A stretch of DNA of 32,515 nucleotides from contig CAYPST010000040.1 of assembly GCA_964413425.1 (NCBI GenBank), positions 1 to 32,515 on the forward strand, written 5' to 3'. Made by a program: the position numbers and the translations under genes. This document shows, piece by piece, positions 7,323 through 14,095 of this stretch. Position 1 is the first letter of the stretch; each line of letters opens with the position of its first letter. Below the pieces are notes generated by a model. The model was not told the DNA's origin and searched no databases. It worked only from the letters and a program-made list of their open reading frames with translations. Origin of the DNA: DATFLS01 sp964413425 (GTDB taxonomy: Bacteria; Fidelibacterota; JAANXI01).

Positions 7323-9002
7323 CTATATATTCCAATCCTCAAACGCCGCTGTTCCATCCATATCTTCATAACTCTGGGGATCCCAGGCACTCCATTCATC
7401 CGCCCGCTGCCTCATGTGCTTTTCCACATTCTTCAGTTGGTTATCAACATTGACACCGGCATCTTTCTGTTTCAGCAGAAAAATGATTTCCATTTTATCT
7501 GTGGTGGATAACGCCACATATCGTTGCACACGGGCACCCCGCTTCAACTCATCAATCCATGTTTTGGGGACATCATCGCCTAAATTATTGACGAGCTGCA
7601 TTGTATGCTCATAGGCGTGTTTAATTTCCTCGCGGCGTCTGTCAAAATCGTCCCTGCTGGTGAGAAAGTTCACCTCTTCCTGTGCCTCTTCGAGATCAAC
7701 TCTGGCATCATCATCCTGCACCCTGGAATGATTGGCATTATACACTGTGTCTTTGATGTACAGCATTGTCCGCTGAAATTCTGGTGAATAGTTATACAAC
7801 TCCATGGCAGGCTGCCAGGCGCTTTCAGGGTAGTGCTCTTCGACAAACATGCGGAGCACGGTTTGCCCATCCAGACCCGGATCTTCACTGAATTGCAGAA
7901 AGGCGTAGAGGTTCAGGTAATTCCCCCAAGGTCGATCAAAGATGGGGTTCTTATTGGAATTCCACATGAGTCGCACGGCTATGCGCTGAATCCCCTGACC
8001 CCGGAGGAATTGAAACCGGGGCGCCCAGATATCTCCCATATAGCACGGAAAATAATTATGTCCTGTATATTCCCGCCAGGCATCGAATTCGCACACTATG
8101 CGTTCCGGAACCGCTGCCTGTAAAAACTCGCTGTCTAACCCATGGGCTATTCTGAAATCTCCATCAGTGTTCTTAATGGAAAAACTCACATTATCCAGAA
8201 TTCCTTGTTGCATCTGGCCTGGATCCCCCAGCTCACCCATGCGCTGCCACGTGCGCATCTGAACCTCCATACCATATTTATTGGCTACTTCTGCTGTTGC
8301 ATTGGTGAGTAAGCGTACCCGCTCAGGGAATTCAATCATCCGGCATTCGGGACAATCACATGATAAGACACTTACCTGGGTTTCATCTCCGGTGATTTGC
8401 AAACCAGCCAGTTCGGGAAACAAGGATGCGAATTCCTTGATTTTGCCCCGGTAGACTTCCCAGGTTGCTTCCCTCCCAGGGCAAACTGCAGTCCCCCAGG
8501 TCGCTGGTTTGATCACCTCCAGCACCTCATCAGGAAAAATAAACTGATTGCTATGAAAATAGAGCCCGATGCCCTGCTGGCCGGCGTATTCCACCACCTC
8601 CCGCAGCGCTTTCCGGAGACGGACCGCCTCCCTGCGATGCTCGCTGTTTTCCGGAAATGCCTGTGCACCAATGTGTCCGATGCCTTCCACCGTAAAATCG
8701 TAGGTGAGCATGGCTTCCATAGTTTCCTTAGCGAAAAGCAAATACGTATGAACTCCGCGCCTCCCCGCTTCATCCATATTGCGTTTGATCTCATTCACTT
8801 GGAAGTGCGTGAGTTCCTCGTCTTCCACGTATCTCAAATTTTCGTGATCAATAAAGATCAGTTCGTTGAATGCGCGTCTCGATGACGTTAGTCCGTTTCC
8901 ATTCGAGCTATCAGATGTTCCGTCTGTGGTGATGCAGGAAAGAATAAGGAGTACAGGCAACACTCCGGCCACAATCATACCCAGCTGTCTTTTTGAATCC
9001 AT
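7323..9002 (-). CDS. Glycosidase-like surface lipoprotein
   Basis: Encodes 559 residues. The N-terminus is a lipoprotein signal with lipobox ILSC at residues 20-23, followed by a Ser/Asn/Gly-rich linker. The body looks like a TIM-barrel glycoside hydrolase. It has YLLFAKETM, a QGIGLYFHSNQF strand, and LAGLQITGDETQVSVLSCDCPECR, where the D-E pair at a strand end is the usual place for catalytic acids and CDCPEC is a Cys cluster seen in some GH20/GH67-like and DUF4838 proteins. MWNSNKNPIFDRPWGNYLNLYAFLQF resembles GH67 alpha-glucuronidases, where N-x-Y is followed by a 'dpdl' segment. I cannot assign a family with confidence. The C-terminal 150 residues are helical and charged. It is the first gene of a minus-strand group with a good promoter upstream. 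Confidence 0.65.
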   Translation of the reverse strand: MDSKRQLGMIVAGVLPVLLILSCITTDGTSDSSNGNGLTSSRRAFNELIFIDHENLRYVEDEELTHFQVNEIKRNMDEAGRRGVHTYLLFAKETMEAMLTYDFTVEGIGHIGAQAFPENSEHRREAVRLRKALREVVEYAGQQGIGLYFHSNQFIFPDEVLEVIKPATWGTAVCPGREATWEVYRGKIKEFASLFPELAGLQITGDETQVSVLSCDCPECRMIEFPERVRLLTNATAEVANKYGMEVQMRTWQRMGELGDPGQMQQGILDNVSFSIKNTDGDFRIAHGLDSEFLQAAVPERIVCEFDAWREYTGHNYFPCYMGDIWAPRFQFLRGQGIQRIAVRLMWNSNKNPIFDRPWGNYLNLYAFLQFSEDPGLDGQTVLRMFVEEHYPESAWQPAMELYNYSPEFQRTMLYIKDTVYNANHSRVQDDDARVDLEEAQEEVNFLTSRDDFDRRREEIKHAYEHTMQLVNNLGDDVPKTWIDELKRGARVQRYVALSTTDKMEIIFLLKQKDAGVNVDNQLKNVEKHMRQRADEWSAWDPQSYEDMDGTAAFEDWNI

Positions 9003-9042
9003 GTAATCATCCCTTACTTTTTATCTCACTCTGAGGCTTACA

Positions 9043-9071
9043 ATATTAACCGTAATCATAGCTGGTATCAA
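9043..9071 (-). promoter_or_regulatory. Sigma70-type promoter for the glycosidase-like gene group
   Basis: On the minus strand TTGATA (9071-9066) and TAATAT (9048-9043) are separated by exactly 17 bases, a near-consensus -35/-10 pair. Transcription would start about 35 bp before the ATG at 9002. It probably drives the three exported-protein genes down to 5384, at least in part. Confidence 0.6.
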
Positions 9072-9431
9072 GATAAGTTATTTAGCTTCACACAATAATT
9101 CGAACATTCAGTCCCAAAAGAGACGAATATTACATGGTATAGTTGTTCCATTAATACTGTTTGTAGTTTTGAATAATGGATATTCATACACAACAACCGG
9201 TGATAGCCAGACGGAAACATATCAGATTATAAAACTGAGGTTGTTTGGAAAACGCATAGAAGATCGCGAAGACCGCCAAGGACACAGAGAAAAAATGAAG
9301 AATACTCTCAGGCGCTCTAATAATTTTCAGGTATGTCTGTTCAATATATAATTCATGTAAATTGTGTTCAGCGCTGTAGGAATAACCCCTGTTTTTAAAC
9401 ACTCTCAAAAATGGTAAAAAGAATTGGTATT

Positions 9432-9468
9432 ACCCAGGTTGAGTGATGTATTTTTATAAATCCCTCAA
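9432..9468 (+). repeat. CCTAAGTTGAGCGA hairpin family, divergent copy
   Basis: Reads CCCAGGTTGAGTGAT and closes with ATCCCTCAA. Compared with the copy at 20620-20655 it has a few substitutions in the box but keeps the hairpin layout, with one mismatch in a 9-bp stem. Confidence 0.45.
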
Positions 9469-9587
9469 TTGACGAAGAGAAGGTAAGTTTTCGCCTTCTC
9501 CCGGTACAACGGGATGAACCCACACATTTTCCAGGTCGAGGTTATCCCTAAGTAAACCAATACTTTGCTGTCCCAGAAGGATCTCAT

Positions 9588-9614
9588 TGAGACACTCGTC
9601 TCGCTCAACTTAGG
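9588..9614 (-). repeat. CCTAAGTTGAGCGA family, inverted copy
   Basis: The minus strand carries an exact CCTAAGTTGAGCGA at 9614-9601, followed by a short stem GAGAC/GTCTC. The same 14-mer is found at 20620-20633 and 28596-28609 on the plus strand. Confidence 0.6.
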
Positions 9615-9684
9615 TATTAATTATAACAAGCAAATTTATTATTTTAATCAATCATTGAACCAAACGTTTAATCCGGTAGGGCTT

Positions 9685-10203
9685 ATGATCAGCATCGACA
9701 GCCAGCCAGAAATAGAAGCAAAAATCAAAACACTGGATGAATTGATTCCGCTGGTCGAACAGCTCAAGGCGGAAGGCAAGACCATCGTCACCAATAACGG
9801 CTCCTATGATATTGTACACATCGGGCATGTCATCGGACTGTTCGAATCCGGAAAGCAGGGTGATGTATTGATAGTGGGGGTAAATTCGGATAAGTCTGTG
9901 CAATCGTATAAAGGTCCGAATCGTCCGATCAATCCGGAAGAGATGCGCACCAGAATGCTGGCGGCACTTGCCTGCGTGGACTATGTATTCACCTTTGACG
10001 AGCCGGTCCCCATGCCCTGGCTGGAGAAAATCAAACCGCATGTCCACACCAATGGTGCCGAGTACGGAGAGGATTGTATCGAGGCAGAGACCGTGAGGGC
10101 ACACGGTGGGAGAATTCATCTTCTTCCAATGATTGAGGGGGTGAAAACCACCATCCTGATTGATAAAATCCTCCGGGAATACGGAAACGAGATCACGGAA
10201 TAA
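9685..10203 (+). CDS. rfaE2: Heptose-1-phosphate adenylyltransferase (RfaE2/HldE C-terminal type)
   Basis: Encodes 172 residues from ATG 9685, with AGGG just upstream. The open frame runs 40 codons further 5', but that part is AT-rich leader containing a repeat. The protein is a single-domain nucleotidyltransferase: NNGSYDIVHIGHV (residues 37-49) contains the HxGH motif (H45, H48), and EGVKTTILIDKI is the C-terminal phosphate-binding motif. It should transfer AMP from ATP to D-glycero-beta-D-manno-heptose 1-phosphate, giving ADP-heptose in the cytoplasm. In enterobacteria this domain is the second half of HldE; here it is a separate gene and the kinase lies five genes downstream. The next gene starts 5 bp after its stop. 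Confidence 0.85.
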   Translation: MISIDSQPEIEAKIKTLDELIPLVEQLKAEGKTIVTNNGSYDIVHIGHVIGLFESGKQGDVLIVGVNSDKSVQSYKGPNRPINPEEMRTRMLAALACVDYVFTFDEPVPMPWLEKIKPHVHTNGAEYGEDCIEAETVRAHGGRIHLLPMIEGVKTTILIDKILREYGNEITE

Positions 10204-10208
10204 GTGTT

Positions 10209-11102
10209 ATGCGATGCTTAGTGACAGGTGGAGCAGGCTTCATCGGCGTGAATCTGGCTCTCGCACTCCAACAGACAGGTCACAATGTGGTGGTAGTGGA
10301 TAATTTCCGAACGGGTGTCCGGGAGAATCTGGCAGAGTTTGACGGCATTGCGCTGGACCTGGACGTTTCACGGGCGTTCTCCCTGGAGGGGCCGTTCGAT
10401 GCCATATTCCATGAGGCAGCCATCACAGATCCCAGGGAACCGGATGATGATGAGACCCTCCGGAATAATATCGAAGGCTTTAAGCGGGTCATCGATTTGA
10501 GTTTATCCGAAGATGCCAAACTCATCTATGCCTCGTCGGCCAGTCTGTATGGGAACGGACCGGCACCGCAGCACGAAGATCAGGAAAAGCACCTCATGAG
10601 CGCCTACGCAGAATCCAAGCTCCGGATGGACGAAATTGCGGCCAACCTGTTTGATTCCATGCATATAGTCGGGCTGCGTTATTTCAATGTGTTCGGTCCA
10701 TATGAAGCGCATAAGGGTCGTCCGGCCAGCATGATCTATCATCTCACCCGGCAGATGAAGGCCGGGAAGCGCCCCCGGATCTTCCACGATGGCGAGCAGA
10801 AGCGGGACCATATCTATGTCAAAGATTGTGTGCTGGCCAATGAAAAAGCGCTAAAAGCACCCAGTGGAATCTATAATGTCGGAACCGGGATCCCGACAAG
10901 TTTCAATCAACTGGTGGACTATCTGAACGAAGCGCTGGCAACCTCTCTGGAACCTGACTATTTTGAGAATCCCTATAAAGGAATGTATCAGGAACATACC
11001 CAGGCGGATACCAGGAGGGCTGAAAATCAACTGGGATTTCAAGCCGAGTATTCAGCGCAGGAAGGTATCCGGGAGTATGTGCCGTATATCGAATCGCCAT
11101 AA
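10209..11102 (+). CDS. hldD: ADP-heptose 6-epimerase-like short-chain dehydrogenase
   Basis: Encodes 297 residues. The NAD(P) site is TGGAGFIG at residues 6-13. The catalytic Y133-xxx-K137 falls in SAYAESKLRMDE, with the preceding serine in YASSASLYG. RYFNVFGPYE and the KRDHIYVKD motif are characteristic of the HldD/RfaD branch of extended SDRs. It should convert ADP-D-glycero-D-manno-heptose to the L-glycero form, the last step before LPS heptosyltransferases. It follows the adenylyltransferase with a 5-bp gap, so the two steps are translated together. UDP-sugar epimerase activity cannot be excluded from sequence alone, but the neighbours support HldD. Confidence 0.85.
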   Translation: MRCLVTGGAGFIGVNLALALQQTGHNVVVVDNFRTGVRENLAEFDGIALDLDVSRAFSLEGPFDAIFHEAAITDPREPDDDETLRNNIEGFKRVIDLSLSEDAKLIYASSASLYGNGPAPQHEDQEKHLMSAYAESKLRMDEIAANLFDSMHIVGLRYFNVFGPYEAHKGRPASMIYHLTRQMKAGKRPRIFHDGEQKRDHIYVKDCVLANEKALKAPSGIYNVGTGIPTSFNQLVDYLNEALATSLEPDYFENPYKGMYQEHTQADTRRAENQLGFQAEYSAQEGIREYVPYIESP

Positions 11103-11163
11103 ATGGTAACTATGTGCCTGACTCTCAAGGCATCAACTTAACATAAAGCAGGGATAGTGTATT

Positions 11164-12435
11164 ATGAAGAAAGCGACCGCTGAGTCTTATCTCGAGGAAG
11201 CGCAGGAATATTTTGAAACCAAGCTGCTCCCCTTCTGGCTGGACCGCTGCAAGGATACGGAGCACGGAGGATTCATCACCCATTTCGACCAGGACGGGAA
11301 TGATTCCGGGGAAGATGAGAAGTCGATGCTGGCGCAGGCCCGCACCATTTATTCCATGTCTGCGGCCCACCGGCACGGGTACGGGGACGGCGTGTGTGCC
11401 GAGTTCGCCAGACACGGGGTGGACTTTCTCCTGGACAAGTTCTGGGACGACGAGTATGGCGGGTTCTACTGGCTCTCGGACCGCCGGGGCGATATCACCA
11501 TCGAGAAAAAGATCATGTACGGCCTGGGGTTTACTATCTATGCGCTGAGTGAATATACCATGGCGACCGATGATCCGGCGGGGCTGGAATACGCGGAACG
11601 GGTGTTCGACCTGGTGAAGAAATATGCCACCGACACCATGTACGGCGGGTACTTTGAAATGTTCGAGCGGAACTGGGACGTCTGCGGCCCCGGCTCCCAG
11701 GGCGGGGACCGGAAGACCCTGGACGTGCACATGCATCTGATGGAAGCCTTCACCTGGCTCCTGGAGGCCAGCGGGGAAACCATTCATCACCGGACCCTGC
11801 AGGAAGTTATTGACATTCTCACTCACCGGATCCTTCATCCGGAATACCGCACGGGTATTCCGCAGTTTACCATCGACTGGCAGGTGGCGCCGCAGATTAA
11901 ATTCGATATTGTGTGGGGGTGGGACCGGTTCACCGAGGACGGCGTGAAGGACCATCCGGAAGATAATACCTCGGCCGGCCACAACGCGGAATTCGCCTGG
12001 CTGCTGCTGCGGGCCATGGATGTGATGGGGCAGGATCGGAGCCGGTATCGGGAGCTGGTCCGGACGATTTTCGACCACGTGGTGGCCAACGGTATCGATG
12101 ACGAATACGGCGGTGTCTATGTGGAAGGCCCCCACAGCGGCGGGGTGTATGACCGGGAGAAAGAGTTCTGGCAGCAGGCGGAAGTGATGATCGGGATGCT
12201 GGAGGCGTATCTGATGTTCGAAGACGAGCAATACTGGCAGGCCTATGAGAATGTGCACCGGTTCGTGTTCGACAAGATGATTCATCACGAGGTGGGCGAA
12301 TGGTGGCCGCTCCTCTCGCGGAAGGGCGAGGTGATCTGGACCCACATGAGCCATTCCTGGAAGGTGAATTATCACACCATCCGGTGTATGATTGAAACCA
12401 TTGAACGCTTGAAGAAAATCCGCGAAACACTCTAG
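11164..12435 (+). CDS. AGE-family (N-acylglucosamine 2-epimerase-like) sugar epimerase/isomerase
   Basis: Encodes 423 residues, the usual AGE length, and should form an (alpha/alpha)6 barrel. Family motifs visible: EHGGFITHFDQDG near the N-terminus, YGGFYWLSD, and GHNAEFAWLLLRAMD with the conserved H-x-x-E. The segment SHSWKVNYHTIRCMIE near the C-terminus holds the second active-site histidine; KVNYHT is closer to the cellobiose 2-epimerase or mannose isomerase branch than to GlcNAc epimerases. The likely chemistry is 2-epimerisation or aldose-ketose isomerisation of an unphosphorylated sugar. It lies inside the heptose cluster, 61 bp after hldD and 18 bp before the next gene, which hints at a role in supplying or salvaging a heptose. 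The substrate is unknown. Confidence 0.85.
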   Translation: MKKATAESYLEEAQEYFETKLLPFWLDRCKDTEHGGFITHFDQDGNDSGEDEKSMLAQARTIYSMSAAHRHGYGDGVCAEFARHGVDFLLDKFWDDEYGGFYWLSDRRGDITIEKKIMYGLGFTIYALSEYTMATDDPAGLEYAERVFDLVKKYATDTMYGGYFEMFERNWDVCGPGSQGGDRKTLDVHMHLMEAFTWLLEASGETIHHRTLQEVIDILTHRILHPEYRTGIPQFTIDWQVAPQIKFDIVWGWDRFTEDGVKDHPEDNTSAGHNAEFAWLLLRAMDVMGQDRSRYRELVRTIFDHVVANGIDDEYGGVYVEGPHSGGVYDREKEFWQQAEVMIGMLEAYLMFEDEQYWQAYENVHRFVFDKMIHHEVGEWWPLLSRKGEVIWTHMSHSWKVNYHTIRCMIETIERLKKIRETL

Positions 12436-12453
12436 GGAGGGAGGCCGCAGCGT

Positions 12454-13509
12454 ATGATGGACTATCAGGGCCGGTATCCCATCTTTGACGCCAGCCGGAT
12501 CGCCACCTATCCGGTGCGGACCCGGCAGAATAAAGTGACGCTGGACGATATCGTACTGCCCGAGCAGGTGGATGCCCCGGAGATTGATCTCGATACCGAA
12601 ACCCGGGATCTGGTCCACATTGTGGCGGATCAGATCGTCGCCGCCCGTCGCACGGGTCATCCGGTGATCTGGTTCACCGGCGGGCATCTCATCAAGAATG
12701 GGCTGGGCCGGCTGCTGGCGGATCTGGTGGACCGGGGTATCGTGACCCTGGTGGCCGGCCAGATGGCCACGGCGATTCACGATTTCGAACTGGCGTTGTT
12801 CGGCGAAACCAGCGAGGATGTGCCGCAGGCACTGGAACAGGGCCGGTTCGGCATGGCCTATGAGTTTGCCTATCAGAATGCGGCCATCCAGCTGGGGGAT
12901 CAGTATCGCCTGGGCCTCGGGGAATCGCTGGGCCGGATGATGGCGGATCCGGCATTTCGCGCCGAAGTGCTGGAGATCGCCGGGCGCCCGGATGCGCCGA
13001 CCGCATTCCGGTATCCGGACGTGAGTGTGATCCATGCGTGCTATCAGGCGGCCATCCCCTTGACCATCCATGCGGGCATCGGCACGGATGTCCTGGATCA
13101 GCATCCCTCGTTTGACGGCCGGGCCAAAGGGGGCTGCTCGGGCCGCGATTTTCTCATGTATACCCGGGAGGTGGCACAGTTAACTGAAGGGGGCGTGATC
13201 TTGAATGTGGGCAGCGCGGTCACCGGGCCGGAGGTCCTGCTGAAAGCCGTCTCCATGGCCGCCAACACCGGGGCGGCGCCCCACGGTATCGTGTCAGCGG
13301 ACTTCGATCTCCGGGATTATGCCCCGGAGAAGATGACCGATGAATCCGATACCCATTATTATTACCGGGATCAGAAGAGCGTGGTCACCCGCATCCCGGA
13401 CGCCTTTGAGGGTATCGGGTATTATGTGCAGGGGAACCAGGTGCAAACCGTTCCGCTGTTGTACGCGTTGATTATGGACCAGTGGGACAACGGAGCGAGT
13501 AGTGGATAA
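12454..13509 (+). CDS. Uncharacterised protein, possibly deoxyhypusine-synthase-like fold
   Basis: Encodes 351 residues from ATG 12454, with GGGAGG upstream. I do not recognise a named function. VIWFTGGHLIKNGLGRLLADLVDRG followed by VTLVAGQMATAIHDFELAL looks like the Rossmann-like layout of deoxyhypusine synthases (a dinucleotide strand, then a 'tgxxxxHD' segment). KGGCSGRDFLMYTREV and ILNVGSAVTGPEVLLKAVSMA lie where that family has its active site, but the catalytic lysine motif (GGGVPKN) is not present. The protein is soluble, with no signal. Its stop overlaps the GmhA start by 8 bp, so it is translationally coupled to the heptose isomerase and is probably part of the same pathway. Confidence 0.5.
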   Translation: MMDYQGRYPIFDASRIATYPVRTRQNKVTLDDIVLPEQVDAPEIDLDTETRDLVHIVADQIVAARRTGHPVIWFTGGHLIKNGLGRLLADLVDRGIVTLVAGQMATAIHDFELALFGETSEDVPQALEQGRFGMAYEFAYQNAAIQLGDQYRLGLGESLGRMMADPAFRAEVLEIAGRPDAPTAFRYPDVSVIHACYQAAIPLTIHAGIGTDVLDQHPSFDGRAKGGCSGRDFLMYTREVAQLTEGGVILNVGSAVTGPEVLLKAVSMAANTGAAPHGIVSADFDLRDYAPEKMTDESDTHYYYRDQKSVVTRIPDAFEGIGYYVQGNQVQTVPLLYALIMDQWDNGASSG

Positions 13510-14077
13510 TACATTTGCAGATGCCATTGCGGCACACAAAGAGGCGCTGGAAACTTTTAGCGCAACCGGTTCTGTGGTGGTTGAGCAGATCAGTACACTT
13601 ATTATGGAATGTGTACAGAACGGCGGCTGTGTGTATCTCTGCGGGAACGGTGGGTCGGCGGCGGACAGCCAGCACATTGCCGGCGAACTGGTGGGCCGGT
13701 TTCGCCGCACCCGGCAGCCCTTACCGGCTGTGGCGCTGACTACGGATACCTCCGTGCTCACCTGCATCGGAAACGACTATAGTTATGATGACATATTTAC
13801 CCGCCAGGTGGAGGCGCTGGTGACCGACCGGGATCTCCTGTGGGCGTTTTCCACCAGCGGCACCTCGTCCAATATCCTGGCGGCTGTTGACGTCGCCAGA
13901 GAGAAAGGAGCACAGGTGATCGCCTTCACGGGGAAGACCGCCAGTCCGCTGGAACAACGGGCGGATGTCTGCCTGTGTGCCCGGACCGACGCGACCAATG
14001 TGGCCCAGGAGATTCATCAGCTGGCCTATCACATCATCTGTGAACGGATCGATCAGCACTTCAGCGACGTGGAATAG
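13502..14077 (+). CDS. gmhA: Sedoheptulose-7-phosphate isomerase, SIS domain
   Basis: Encodes 191 residues with a GTG start that overlaps the previous gene's stop by 8 bp. The SIS phosphosugar site is GNGGSAADSQHIAGELVGRF; its His and Glu in SQHIAGEL, together with Gln and His in EIHQLAYHIICERID, match the zinc-binding residues of GmhA. A second phosphate loop FSTSGTSSNI is also present. It converts sedoheptulose 7-phosphate to D-glycero-D-manno-heptose 7-phosphate, the first committed step of ADP-heptose synthesis. It is 18 bp upstream of the kinase fusion that acts next. Confidence 0.9.
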   Translation: MDNTFADAIAAHKEALETFSATGSVVVEQISTLIMECVQNGGCVYLCGNGGSAADSQHIAGELVGRFRRTRQPLPAVALTTDTSVLTCIGNDYSYDDIFTRQVEALVTDRDLLWAFSTSGTSSNILAAVDVAREKGAQVIAFTGKTASPLEQRADVCLCARTDATNVAQEIHQLAYHIICERIDQHFSDVE

Positions 14078-14095
14078 CAAAGCAACGGAGGAGAC

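Larger units (their letters stand above)
9072..9684. other. Intergenic region and structured leader before the heptose cluster
   Basis: No credible gene. 9242-9300 has an A/G-rich segment (GCGAAGACCGCC, GGACACAGAGAAAA) typical of degenerate intergenic repeats. From 9432 a chain of hairpins precedes the first heptose gene: TTGAGTGAT/ATCCCTCAA (9439-9468, one mismatch), GAGAAGG/CCTTCTC (9477-9500), CCCG/CGGG (9500-9513), AAGTA/TACTT (about 9550-9565) and GAGAC/GTCTC (9589-9602). I match it to no known riboswitch class. Confidence 0.45.

Noticed and set aside
11125..13104. A 659-codon open frame on the minus strand opposite the AGE epimerase and its neighbour
   Set aside because: It runs antisense to two genes with clear family motifs and ribosome sites, its product is rich in His/Pro/Arg in the way typical of complement-frame shadows in GC-rich codons, and it has no recognisable domain.
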